In this document: positions 20,786 to 29,655 of the stretch, piece by piece
How the letters are laid out: the number at the start of each line of letters is the position of its first letter
How positions within the stretch are numbered: position 1 is the first letter of the stretch
Source: Allobosea caraganae
GTDB lineage: Bacteria; Pseudomonadota; Alphaproteobacteria; Rhizobiales; Beijerinckiaceae
DNA length: 64,000 bases
Direction of reading: 5' to 3'
NCBI RefSeq assembly: GCF_003351345.1
Contig: NZ_QQTO01000001.1
Location: forward strand, 62,001 to 126,000
The notes under the pieces: generated by a model
What the model saw: the letters and a program-made list of their open reading frames with translations, nothing else
What the model was told of the DNA's origin: nothing
Database searches by the model: none
Translations under genes and position numbers: made by a program

Positions 20786-21433
20786 TCAGATTCTCTCGGG
20801 CTGGGGCTGGGCAAGGCCGTGGGTGTGGTTCCAGAGATGGCCGACGCGCTTGCGGCCCTCGAGCGACGTCTCGAAATAGACGGCCTTCACCGGCTCGGAG
20901 ACGCTCGCCATGTCGTGATGATGGCCCATGCCGAGCGCGACGCAGTCGCCCGGCCCGCTGTCGAAGAAGCGGCCACCGACGACGACCGTGCCGCGGCCTT
21001 CGAGGACCAGCCAGTACTCGTCGCAATCGTGGTAATGGGAATCGACCCGGGTCGCCTTGGGGTAGGAGACCGGATCGCCGTTATTGGTGGCGTCGGGCTC
21101 ATGAGCGACGCGGAAGATGCCGCAGCCGGAGATATCCTCGCCCCAGCTGCCGCAAAGCCGCACGAGCTGCGTCTTGGCGCCGTGGCCGATCACGCTCCAG
21201 GCCGCGAAGCTCGGCTTGTCGTGAATGTCGAGAAACTGGCCTTCCTTCAGGATGACGGAGCCGCCCTGACCCATGATCTGAGCCGTGCCGCCGGTGCAGA
21301 GCAGGCGCTCCTTGGCGGTTGCCTGCTTGCGCGCGGCCGTCTGGTTCTCGGGAAGGTCGATGATTTCAAAGGAGCGAAGCGTGCACCAGGCCGGCGGCGC
21401 TTCAAGACTGCGGAAAAGCGACAAGATCGGCAC
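20786..21433 (-). CDS. Cupin domain protein
   Basis: A protein of about 215 residues with a clear C-terminal cupin barrel: DSHYHDCDEYWLVLEGRGTVVVGG gives the metal-binding H-x-H-x(3)-E pattern, then PGDCVALGMGHHHDM gives the second motif. An N-terminal half (GGSVILKEGQFLDI) may be a second, weaker cupin unit. The start is uncertain. A GTG at 21433 is shown; a TTG at 21421 has GAGGTG six bases upstream, and the open frame continues to 21598 with unconvincing sequence. It is the first gene of the operon with the Gfo/Idh and regulator genes. It could be a sugar isomerase or epimerase; not determined. Confidence 0.72.
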   Translation of the reverse strand: MPILSLFRSLEAPPAWCTLRSFEIIDLPENQTAARKQATAKERLLCTGGTAQIMGQGGSVILKEGQFLDIHDKPSFAAWSVIGHGAKTQLVRLCGSWGEDISGCGIFRVAHEPDATNNGDPVSYPKATRVDSHYHDCDEYWLVLEGRGTVVVGGRFFDSGPGDCVALGMGHHHDMASVSEPVKAVYFETSLEGRKRVGHLWNHTHGLAQPQPERI

Positions 21434-21701
21434 CTCGGAACGACATGAATGCCCGTCGAAGGTGAAAGGCAGCGGTCGTCGCGCCCGCGCGAGCCCGTCC
21501 TGGCAACCTCCCGGCGAAGATCCTGCCCGCGGCCTTGAGCGACCGAAGTGAATCTCCACGATCAGAATGACCGCGCCGCCCTCAGCCGAATAGGACAAAA
21601 CTGGGAATGGTGGGTAGAATTGGGAAAGCCGGGCGCCAGCAAGGACATCCGAGAATGGCGCGGGGCAGACCGGTCTGCAACCCCTGCCAAGGAGGAGCGC
21701 C

Positions 21702-22307
21702 GTGACCGATTCGACCTATGCAAAGCCGCAGCCGCTTCGGCGCATGCCGGGGGCGGCGAAGCTGCCTGCCCGGCAAGGCGAGCCGTCCCGGCCGTTCCGG
21801 ATCGTCGCCGGCACGGAGCAGGATTGGGAGGGCGTCGCGGCGGGCGAGCTTGTTCTGGTCTGTCCCTGGCTGGCGGGGCTCGACCCCGCGACCGGCCTGT
21901 GGCTTGGGGCGCTGCCGATCCATGACTGCAACGCCTTCATCGACGGCGACTGGAGGCTCGATGCCCCGGCGCAGCTGCGCGAGCGCTGCTATGTCGGGGT
22001 CTTCGCTCTGGATCGGCTGCGCTCCGGCCCGCAGATATTCGGCCCCTTGCGCGACAAGGGTGTTAGCCGGCTGATCAACCTGCCGAGCGTCAGCTTCTTC
22101 GATGGCGCGACCGCGCAGACCTTCGGCCGGCTCTCCTTCACCCTGGAGAGCGAGATTGCCTTCCTGGCGCAGGCACGGAGCCTCGGCTTCGGCACGGCCT
22201 TGTGCGCGCGTTCGGAGGCCGAGCCGGCGCTCGCGAGAATGGCGCAGTTCGACTTCGTGCTGCGCCATCGCGGTCCCGGGCATCCGCTGGCGATCGACGA
22301 GGCCTGA
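21702..22307 (+). CDS. Shortened PEP-hydrolase-family paralogue
   Basis: A 201-residue protein starting at a GTG with GGAGGA upstream. It aligns by eye to the middle of the PEP-hydrolase fold: VGVFALDRLRSGPQIFGPLRDKG, then VSRLINLPSVSFFDG (matching [16 protein letters not shown] of the 16455 gene) and LESEIAFLAQARSLGFGTALCARSEAEPALARM. The glycine-rich N-terminal loop, the VGGNIG loop and the HGGP motif are missing, so it is probably not catalytic. It is divergent from the cupin operon and convergent with the ABC permease gene. It may be a partner subunit or a binding protein; both ideas are inference. Confidence 0.65.
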   Translation: MTDSTYAKPQPLRRMPGAAKLPARQGEPSRPFRIVAGTEQDWEGVAAGELVLVCPWLAGLDPATGLWLGALPIHDCNAFIDGDWRLDAPAQLRERCYVGVFALDRLRSGPQIFGPLRDKGVSRLINLPSVSFFDGATAQTFGRLSFTLESEIAFLAQARSLGFGTALCARSEAEPALARMAQFDFVLRHRGPGHPLAIDEA

Positions 22308-22318
22308 ACGACTGGGCT

Positions 22319-23143
22319 TCAGCCCTTGACCGAGCCCATGGTCAGGCCGCGCACCAGGAAGCGTTGCATCACCACCGCGAAGAGCACGACCGGCGTCGAG
22401 ATGATGAAGGCGGCGGCGCCGATCGAGGGCCATTGCACGCCGTATTCGCTGCGGAAGGCGACCATGGCGAGCGGTGCCGTCGAGGCGAAGCTGTTGGTCA
22501 GCGCCAACGCGAACAGGAACTCGTTCCAGGCGGCGATGAAGACGAAGACGCCGGTCGCGACGATGCCGCTCGAGGTCAGCGGCAGCATGATCTTGAGGAA
22601 GACCTGCAGCTCCGAGCAGCCGTCGATGATCGCCGCCTCGCGGATCTCGCCCGGCACGTCGCAGAAGAAGCCGCGCAGCAGCCAGATCGCGAAGGGCAGG
22701 TTGAAGGTGGCGTAGAGCACGATCAGCACGCCATGGGTGTCGAGCACGCCGAGGCGCGAGGCGACGAGGTAGATCGGGATCAGGATGGCGATGCCCGGCA
22801 CCATGCGCACGATCAGGACGAAGAGCAGGAAGCCGGTGCCGCGGATCGGCAGATGCGCCAGTGCGAAGGCCGCGGGTGCCGCGACCGTCAGCACCACCGC
22901 CGTCGTCAGCGTCGAGACGATGATGCTGTTCAGCATGTAGGCGCGGAAGATGCTGTCGCCGAGCACGCTGCGGAAGCCCTCGAGCGTCGGCTCGAAGATG
23001 AAGCGCAGCGAGAGCGTGTCCACCGCCGAGCGGAAGCCGGTCAGCACCATCCAGGCATAGGGGAAGAGGTAGACGATGCCGAGCCCGAGGCAGAGCAGGC
23101 TGAGCAGCAGCCGCTTGGTGGAATGCGAGAGAGTGAGCGTCAT
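22319..23143 (-). CDS. Sugar ABC transporter permease (MalG type)
   Basis: A 274-residue permease with six membrane segments, starting at an ATGA overlap with the upstream permease. The EAA loop is IREAAIIDGCSELQVFLKIMLPL near residues 180-202, and the C terminus reads QRFLVRGLTMGSVKG. It is the last gene of a three-gene operon (binding protein, permease, permease) running leftward. No ATPase gene follows, so an ATPase from elsewhere must power it. The ligand is unknown. Its placement beside the PEP-hydrolase paralogue suggests it may feed the same pathway. Confidence 0.9.
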   Translation of the reverse strand: MTLTLSHSTKRLLLSLLCLGLGIVYLFPYAWMVLTGFRSAVDTLSLRFIFEPTLEGFRSVLGDSIFRAYMLNSIIVSTLTTAVVLTVAAPAAFALAHLPIRGTGFLLFVLIVRMVPGIAILIPIYLVASRLGVLDTHGVLIVLYATFNLPFAIWLLRGFFCDVPGEIREAAIIDGCSELQVFLKIMLPLTSSGIVATGVFVFIAAWNEFLFALALTNSFASTAPLAMVAFRSEYGVQWPSIGAAAFIISTPVVLFAVVMQRFLVRGLTMGSVKG

Positions 23144-24117
23144 GCCGGCCTCCGCGCGGTCCGGAACAGGTGCCTGAGCAGCGGCGCGCTGGTGATCAGC
23201 ACGATGACGACGAAGATCATCGCGATCGCGGTGGTCCGGCCCATGTCGAAGGATGAGAAGGCGATCTTGTAGGTGTAGACCGTGATCGTCGTCGTCGCCT
23301 CGCCGGGGCCGCCCTGGGTGAGCAGCCAGATCTTGTCGAAATCGTTCATCGTGGCGATGCCGCGGAAGGCGGCCGCGATCAGCATGTAGGGCACGAGATG
23401 GGGCAGGACGACGTAGCGGAAGCGCTGGAAGACGTTCGCCCCATCGACGCGGGCGGCATCCATCAGGTTGCTGTCGACCGATTGCAGCCCGGCCAGGATG
23501 ACCAGCATGAAGAACGGCGTGTTCTGCCAGGAATCCATGATCACCATGGCGAAGAAGGCGTGTTCCAGCCCGAGCCACGCAACCTTGCCGAAGCCCAGCG
23601 CCACCAGCACGGAATTCAGCACGCCCTGTTCCTGCTCGTAGAGCAGCTTCCAGAAGATCGCGATCACGGCAGGGGTGATCACCATCGGGATCAGCATGAT
23701 CGAGCGGAAAAACGAGGCGAAATGCAGCTCGTTGTCGAGCAGCAGCGCCAGCAGGGTGCCGAGCGTCAGGCTCAGCGTGACCGAGGTCAGCGTATAGAGC
23801 AGAGTGACCTTGACGGCCTGCCAGAAGGACGGCGCCCCAAGCACGTCGGTGTAGTTCTCGAGCCCGGCGCGGATAGTCTCGCTGCCGGGTTCGGTCAGCA
23901 CCCAATGGGTGGTGCTGGTCATCACCGCATAGATCATTGGCCCGAGATAGACGGTCGCGAGCATGATGACCGCGGGCGCCATGAACCAGTAGGGTTCGAG
24001 CGGCACCCGGGCGCGGCGGTGGATCGAGGCCTTGCGGGCTCCGGCCGGGAGCGAAGGCCCTCCGGCCGCGAGCATTTGCGAACTCGTCACGGCTGGCCGC
24101 TCACTGGATGTAGCCAC
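23140..24117 (-). CDS. Sugar ABC transporter permease (MalF type)
   Basis: A 325-residue inner-membrane permease. A cytoplasmic N-terminal tail of about 40 residues is followed by six membrane segments. The EAA-type loop reads LMDAARVDGANVFQRFRYVVLP near residues 227-248, and a QGGPGEATTTITVYTYK block lies near residue 280. The start overlaps the end of the binding-protein gene by 17 bases. The stop overlaps the next permease by four bases. Together these form the channel of a CUT1-type importer. Confidence 0.9.
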   Translation of the reverse strand: MATSSERPAVTSSQMLAAGGPSLPAGARKASIHRRARVPLEPYWFMAPAVIMLATVYLGPMIYAVMTSTTHWVLTEPGSETIRAGLENYTDVLGAPSFWQAVKVTLLYTLTSVTLSLTLGTLLALLLDNELHFASFFRSIMLIPMVITPAVIAIFWKLLYEQEQGVLNSVLVALGFGKVAWLGLEHAFFAMVIMDSWQNTPFFMLVILAGLQSVDSNLMDAARVDGANVFQRFRYVVLPHLVPYMLIAAAFRGIATMNDFDKIWLLTQGGPGEATTTITVYTYKIAFSSFDMGRTTAIAMIFVVIVLITSAPLLRHLFRTARRPA

Positions 24118-25417
24118 GGCGCTTGAGCAGCGTCGTCACGCGCTCCTGGAGGGCGGCCGCGCCTTGTTCAGGCGTCTTGGTGCCGGAGCAGACGGCATTG
24201 GCCTCGTCGTAGATTTGGATGTTGACCTGCTCGGCATCCTTGATCGGCGCATAGGTCGCGACATTGCCCTCCATCGCCTTCAGCACGGTCGGGAAGAAGG
24301 GAAACTTCTTGTTGGTGTCGGGATCGAGCAGCGCCGAGCGGCGTACCGGGGAAAGGCTGAGCAGCGCGGTCTGCTTGACGATCTCGGGCGAGGTGAACCA
24401 ACCGAGGAAGAGCTTGGCCGCGTCGAGATTGCGCGATTTCGACCCGACCGAGAGGCCCCAGCCGCCGAGCAACACCGTCTCGGGGGTGGGAGCATAGCCG
24501 ACCCCCTTGGCGATCTTCGATTTCGACGGGTCGTAGAGCGAGCCGACGCCGCCGGCCCACATGTAGCCCTGCGCGGCCTGTGCCGAGGAGACGCTGGCGA
24601 TCATCTCGGGAAAATCCCAGGTCAGGTTGCCGGGAGGGCTGATCGGAGCGAGCTGCTCCTTCATGTAGCGGAACGCCTCGACGCTGGCCTTGCTGTCGAG
24701 CAGCGGCTTGCCGGCCTGGTCGAAATACTGGCCGCCGAAGGAGTGGAACAGGGTGATCCAGACGCAGCAGGTCTGGATCGTCTTGCCGGCCGGCATGTTG
24801 TAGCCGAACTGGTCGCCCTGCTTCAGCTTCGCACCGTTCTCGACGAGCTGCTTCCAGGTCGCCGGACCCTGTTCGGGATCGAGCCCGGCCTTCTGATAGG
24901 CCTCCTTGTTCCAGACGGTGAAGGAGGTGTCGCCGTTGATCGGGACGGTGGCGAGCTTGTCTCCGACCTTGGAATAGGCCGCCAGCGCACGCGGCGCGTA
25001 GTCGTCCCAGTTCATCGGCGGGATGCCGGCGACTTCCTTGTCCATGTTGGTGTGGTCGATGACGAAGGGAGCGACCTGCTCCTTCCACTGGTAGGCGACC
25101 AGGTAGACGTCGAAGGAGTTGGTGTTGGTCGTCGTGTCGAGCACCATCTTCTGGTAGCGCTCGGCGGTCGGCAGGGCCGAGAACTCGACATTGATGCCGC
25201 TGGCCGCGGTGAACTCCTTGGCGACCTCGGCCGAGCCGACATAGGCCGGCGTATTGCCCCAGATCACCTTCACCGTCTTGCCGGCATGGGTGCGGGGCAG
25301 GTTGCGCGTGGCTGCTGCTGCTGCGGCCTGCGCGGAGCAGTGCTGCACGAGGGCGCTGTACGAGGCGCCGGTCGCAAGGGCGCCCAGCGTGAATTGGCGG
25401 CGCGAAAGCCCCATCAT
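24101..25417 (-). CDS. Sugar ABC transporter binding protein, Tat-exported
   Basis: A 438-residue family 1 solute-binding protein. The N terminus MMGLSRRQFTLGALATG is a Tat signal, so it is exported folded. Mature features include VKVIWGNTPAYVGSAEVAKEF, YLVAYQWKEQV, TSFTVWNKEAYQKAGLDP and a conserved WAGGVGSLYDPSKS loop. It heads the operon with the two permeases at 22319-24117. Tat export is frequent for binding proteins of this order. The ligand cannot be read from the sequence. Confidence 0.88.
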   Translation of the reverse strand: MMGLSRRQFTLGALATGASYSALVQHCSAQAAAAAATRNLPRTHAGKTVKVIWGNTPAYVGSAEVAKEFTAASGINVEFSALPTAERYQKMVLDTTTNTNSFDVYLVAYQWKEQVAPFVIDHTNMDKEVAGIPPMNWDDYAPRALAAYSKVGDKLATVPINGDTSFTVWNKEAYQKAGLDPEQGPATWKQLVENGAKLKQGDQFGYNMPAGKTIQTCCVWITLFHSFGGQYFDQAGKPLLDSKASVEAFRYMKEQLAPISPPGNLTWDFPEMIASVSSAQAAQGYMWAGGVGSLYDPSKSKIAKGVGYAPTPETVLLGGWGLSVGSKSRNLDAAKLFLGWFTSPEIVKQTALLSLSPVRRSALLDPDTNKKFPFFPTVLKAMEGNVATYAPIKDAEQVNIQIYDEANAVCSGTKTPEQGAAALQERVTTLLKRRGYIQ

Positions 25418-25631
25418 TGTCGATCCTCCCAGGTGATTTTCTTTGTTGGGGGAAGGACAGCAGATCGACTATGCGGCCTCAATTGCCTTGTCGGGGCACG
25501 CTGAGTAATTGTGGGTAACCTCAATCAGATCGCCCAGGGAGGTCTGCTTTCGGGCAGGCTTCGAGCTTCTGCTCTTGTAGCGGCGGACGATTGCACGCAG
25601 ACGCCTGCGCCGCACGCTCGCCGACATTGTC

Positions 25632-27983
25632 TCATCTGCGCCCGTGGATAACCCTCCAGATGGTCTGCGGGGTCGCCGGCATGTCCACATGCCGCACGCC
25701 ATAGGGGGAGAGCGCGTCGACGATCGCGTTCATCACCGAGGGCAGCGAGCCGGCGCAGCCAGCTTCACCGCAGCCTTTCGCGCCAACCGGGTTGTTCGCG
25801 GTCGGGATGCCCTGGCTGGTGAAGGAGAAGAAGGGCACGTCCGCCGCGCGCGGCATCGCGTAGTCCATGTAGGAACCGGTCATGAGCTGGCCGGATTCGT
25901 CATAGGCCGTCATCTCGTAGATCGCCTGGCCGATGCCCTGCACGACGCCGCCGTGTAGCTGCCCCTCGACGATCATCGGGTTCACCAGCGTCCCGAAATC
26001 GTTGACCATGACATAGCTGACGACCTCGACCTGTCCGGTCTCCGGATCGATTTCGACCTCGGCGATATGGCAGCCATTGGGATAGGCTGACGGCGCCGCC
26101 TGGAAGACATGGTCGACATCCAGGCTGTGCGGCAGCTCCTCGGGCAGGGCCGGTCCCGTCCGCAGCCTCTCGGCGAGCTCCATGACGCCGATCGAGCGGT
26201 CGGTCCCGGCGATGGTGAAGCGGCCGCGGGCGAATTCGATGTCGGCCACACCCGCCTCCAGGAGATGCGCGGCGACGAGCTTGCCCTTCTCGATGACGCG
26301 ATCGCCCGCTTCCATGATGGCCGAGCCGCTCGCCATGATCGATTTGGAGCCGCCCGTCCCGCCACCCGCGATCAGCCGGTCGCTGTCGCCCTGCACCAGG
26401 CGGATCTTGTCGAAGGGCACGCCGAGCTTGCTCGTCAGCACCTGAGCGAAAGGCGTCCAGTGGCCCTGGCCGTAATCGAGCGTGCCGGTGACGATCGTCA
26501 CGCTGCCATCCGCCTCGAAATGGAGGCCGCCCATCTCGTTGCTGGGCGGCGCGGTCACCTCGAGATAGCAGCCGATGCCGCGGCCGCGGAGCTTGCCCGC
26601 CTTGCGGCTGTCGCGCTGACGCGTCTTGTAGCCGCCCCAATCCGCCACCTCGAGCGCCTTTGCGAGCAGGGCCGGGAAGTCGCCGCTGTCGTAGAGCGTC
26701 CCGATCGGAGTGGCCCAGGGCAGCTGCTGCGGTGCGACGAGGTTGCGCCGCCTCAGCGCGGCCTTGTCGATCCCCATCTCCGCGGCGGCCGTGTCGATCA
26801 GCCGCTCCATGAAGTAGTTTCCCTCCGGCCGCCCGGCGCCGCGATAGGCGCCGATCGGCGCCGTGTTGGTGACGACGCATTTGCTCTGCACCTCCACCAG
26901 CGGCGTGCGGTACATGCCGATGCTGTTCTTGCCGATGTTCATCGTCGCCATCATCGGCGCGAAGGGCGAGAGGTAGCCGCCCATGTTGCCGATGCCGCTG
27001 AAGCGCGTCGCCAGGAACGTGCCGCGTGCGTCGAGCGCGAGCTCGGCCTCGAAGACCATGTCGCGGCCATGATGGTCCGAAACGAAGCTCTCCGACCTCT
27101 GATCAGTCCACTTCACCGGCTTCTTCAGGAGGCGCGCGGCATGCAGCAGCACGACATATTCGGGAAACACCGAGGACTTCATGCCAAAGGAGCCGCCGAC
27201 ATGGCCGGTGACGAGCCGCATCCGCTCCTGCGCGACGCCCATCGCGGCTGCGAGGTTGTTGCGCATGCCGAAAGCGCCCTGGCTCGGGGCGTGCAGCGTG
27301 TAGCGGTTGGCCTTGCGGTCATAGCTGCCGATCGCGGAGCGCGGCTCGATCGGGTTCACCACGATGCGGCTGTTGACGATGCGCAGCTTGGTCACATGCG
27401 AGGCGCCGGCAAACGCAGCGGCGACCTTTTCGGCATCGCCATAGTGAAAGTCGAGGATCACGTTGCCGGGGACGTCGTCATAGAGCTGCGGCGCGCCGGG
27501 TGCGACCGCATCTTCCCCCGCCGTGACGGCGGGAAGGATCTCGATGTCGAGCGCGACAGCCTCGGCGGCATCGCGCGCCTGCACGGCGCTGCGGGCCACG
27601 ACCATCGCCACCGGATCTCCGACGAAACGGACCTTGTCGGTTGCCAGCGCCTTGCGGACCGGCTTCCTGATCGGCGTGCCGTCGCGGTTGGGCAGGTCGA
27701 TCTGGCACTTCAGCGTGCCGTAGCCATGGCCCTCGAGGTCGCCGCCGGTGTAGATCGCCACGACACCCTTCATGGCTCTGGCACCCGACACATCGATGCC
27801 CCGGATGACGCCGTGCGCATGCGGGCTGCGGACAAAGGCGGCGTAGAGCTGCCCCTCCAGCGAGAGGTCGTCGGTGTAGCGGCCGTCGCCGCGCACGAGG
27901 ATCGCGTCCTCTTGGCGCGGGACCGACTGGCCCACCTCAAACGTCATCGCAGAAGGGTCGGCCGGGGACATGCGCATATTCAT
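25632..27983 (-). CDS. Xanthine dehydrogenase family molybdopterin-binding subunit (orphan)
   Basis: A 783-residue large subunit of the molybdenum hydroxylase family. Seen are RQEDAILVRGDGRYTDD (N-terminal a/b hammerhead), GHVGGSFGMKSSVFPE near residue 263 (Mo-pterin binding), PIGAYRGAGRPEGNYFMER near residue 375, and the catalytic Glu in GAKGCGEAGCAG near residue 740. The CO-dehydrogenase-specific Cys motif (AYxCSFR) is absent, so CO is not the substrate. Medium (FAD) and small (2Fe-2S) subunits, normally adjacent, are missing, so partners must be encoded elsewhere. It could oxidise an aldehyde or N-heterocycle. No promoter was identified. Confidence 0.85.
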   Translation of the reverse strand: MNMRMSPADPSAMTFEVGQSVPRQEDAILVRGDGRYTDDLSLEGQLYAAFVRSPHAHGVIRGIDVSGARAMKGVVAIYTGGDLEGHGYGTLKCQIDLPNRDGTPIRKPVRKALATDKVRFVGDPVAMVVARSAVQARDAAEAVALDIEILPAVTAGEDAVAPGAPQLYDDVPGNVILDFHYGDAEKVAAAFAGASHVTKLRIVNSRIVVNPIEPRSAIGSYDRKANRYTLHAPSQGAFGMRNNLAAAMGVAQERMRLVTGHVGGSFGMKSSVFPEYVVLLHAARLLKKPVKWTDQRSESFVSDHHGRDMVFEAELALDARGTFLATRFSGIGNMGGYLSPFAPMMATMNIGKNSIGMYRTPLVEVQSKCVVTNTAPIGAYRGAGRPEGNYFMERLIDTAAAEMGIDKAALRRRNLVAPQQLPWATPIGTLYDSGDFPALLAKALEVADWGGYKTRQRDSRKAGKLRGRGIGCYLEVTAPPSNEMGGLHFEADGSVTIVTGTLDYGQGHWTPFAQVLTSKLGVPFDKIRLVQGDSDRLIAGGGTGGSKSIMASGSAIMEAGDRVIEKGKLVAAHLLEAGVADIEFARGRFTIAGTDRSIGVMELAERLRTGPALPEELPHSLDVDHVFQAAPSAYPNGCHIAEVEIDPETGQVEVVSYVMVNDFGTLVNPMIVEGQLHGGVVQGIGQAIYEMTAYDESGQLMTGSYMDYAMPRAADVPFFSFTSQGIPTANNPVGAKGCGEAGCAGSLPSVMNAIVDALSPYGVRHVDMPATPQTIWRVIHGRR

Positions 27984-28248
27984 AAGGAGGCACCGCGACT
28001 AAAGCTGGGCTGATCGGCAGGCGATCCGGCTACTGTGGACCCAAAAGGGCGGCGCCCGCCCTGCAGATGTCGCATGGGCGGTATCCTCGCCGTGGATCAG
28101 CGGGCACGCTTTCCACGTCCGCCACGCACGCCGTGGCGGTCGTCTCGGGCGCCTGGCGCTGGCGTGGCGTTGACGCGTTTCTTCGGGCCGAATGCGCTCG
28201 TCTACTCCGTCTTCGTCGCCTGGCTGCCGGCGATCCTGCCCGCCATCA

Positions 28249-29535
28249 TCAGGCCCTGGCCAGGACGCGCTCAGCCTCCGAGACGAGTTCGTCGGCCGCC
28301 TGCTTCGGCGTCAGCTGCTTGAAGCCGGTCTTTTCCGCGGCCTGCCGGATCAGGGCCGTGACCTCGCCCGCTCCCTTTGGCGGCGCCGGCGGCAGGGGCG
28401 CGGGGCCCCGCTTGCTGAGCGCGGAGAGGTGATCGACCTGGATCCGGCCCGTCTCATCAAGGTCGCCCGCCAGGAGTGCGCGGATCTTCTCGGAAGGCGA
28501 GACGCCGCGCTCGACGCCGAGCAGCTTGGCGCCGTCGGGCTTGAGGACCATGAAGTCGATCAAAGCGGCGGCCAGCTTCGGATCGGCGGCCTTCGCGGCG
28601 ACGCACAGCATCATCGAGGGCTTGAGGTATTCGCCGGGCTTTTCGCCCTTTGGATGGAAGGCCATCCCGAGCTTGCCCTTGTTCGCGGTCTGGTAGCCGA
28701 CGATCTGGTTGCTGTTGGTGAAGGTGATCGCGGCGTGCCCCGTCGTCAGCAGGTCGGTGTCGATGGTGATCTTGTCCGTGGCGGCGACGTCGGCCGGTGC
28801 GATCGCCCCTTTTGCCCGCATCTCGGCGCAAAGCGTCAGCCAGGACTCGGCGTCGTCGCGGGTGAAGCCGAGGCGCCCCGACGCGTCGTAGAGGGTGCGC
28901 CCGCGCGTCAGCACCCAATATTCGAGCTCGGGTTCCATCACGCTCGGATCGGCGGCGCCGAAATAGCCGCGCCGGTTGGCCTTCTTGGTGATGCTTTCAC
29001 TGAGCGCCGTGAATTCGGCCCAGCTCATCTCTGGAGTCGGCGCCGGCAGGCCGAGCGTGTCGAGCATCGTCTTGTCGTAGAGCAGGACGTCGCTGTTCAT
29101 CCCCATCGGGATGCCATACTGCTTCCCATCGATCTTTCCGGCCTCGATGACCGACGGGACGTAGTCGCTGGGGTCGATGACCGACGGAATGAGATCGTCG
29201 AGGGGCCGCAAGGCGCCGCGTCGCGCGTATTCCGGCAGGTAGCGATAATCCATCTGAATGATGTCGGGCGGACTGCCGCCGGCGACCTGCGTCGCGAGCT
29301 TGGTCCAGTAGGCGTCCCAGCCCACGCTTTCGTAGACGACCTCGACGCCGACGTTCAGACGCTTGAAGGCGTCGATCGCGGCCTGCGTCCGCTTGGCGCG
29401 GTCGGCCCCGCCCCACCAGGCGATCCTGAGGCGGCCCTCCGCCGCAGCGGCGGGGGACGCCAGCTTCAGGACGGCAGGCGCCGCAATCAGGGACCCGAGG
29501 CGCAACACATCGCGCCGTGATAGCTTCTTCGCCAT
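28249..29535 (-). CDS. Sugar ABC transporter binding protein, Tat-exported, without permeases
   Basis: A 428-residue family 1 solute-binding protein. The start at 29535 has AAGGAG 8 bases upstream; a longer open frame to 29622 is ignored. MAKKLSRRDVLRLGSLIAAPAVLKLA is a Tat signal. The mature part begins RLRIAWWGGADRAKRTQAAIDAFK, with IDGKQYGIPMGMNSDVLLYDK and HAAITFTNSNQIVGYQ later. No permease or ATPase gene adjoins it; the neighbours are the orphan molybdenum subunit and an RpiR regulator. It may serve one of the permease pairs elsewhere, or its permeases were lost. Ligand unknown. Confidence 0.85.
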   Translation of the reverse strand: MAKKLSRRDVLRLGSLIAAPAVLKLASPAAAAEGRLRIAWWGGADRAKRTQAAIDAFKRLNVGVEVVYESVGWDAYWTKLATQVAGGSPPDIIQMDYRYLPEYARRGALRPLDDLIPSVIDPSDYVPSVIEAGKIDGKQYGIPMGMNSDVLLYDKTMLDTLGLPAPTPEMSWAEFTALSESITKKANRRGYFGAADPSVMEPELEYWVLTRGRTLYDASGRLGFTRDDAESWLTLCAEMRAKGAIAPADVAATDKITIDTDLLTTGHAAITFTNSNQIVGYQTANKGKLGMAFHPKGEKPGEYLKPSMMLCVAAKAADPKLAAALIDFMVLKPDGAKLLGVERGVSPSEKIRALLAGDLDETGRIQVDHLSALSKRGPAPLPPAPPKGAGEVTALIRQAAEKTGFKQLTPKQAADELVSEAERVLARA

Positions 29536-29655
29536 TGCTGCTCTCCTTGGATACCTTGCTCGCCATCCCTGTGGCTGGGCATCTTGTTTGACAAAAGCGC
29601 CCGCGCGGCGCGAACCTTTCATAGTTGAATCCCTGACGCAACGATGTGTCTGGCA

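Noticed and set aside
26109-28013. 634-codon open frame opposite the molybdenum subunit gene
   Set aside because: It is an exact antisense shadow with His/Arg/Asp-rich, low-complexity sequence and no family features. High GC creates such frames.
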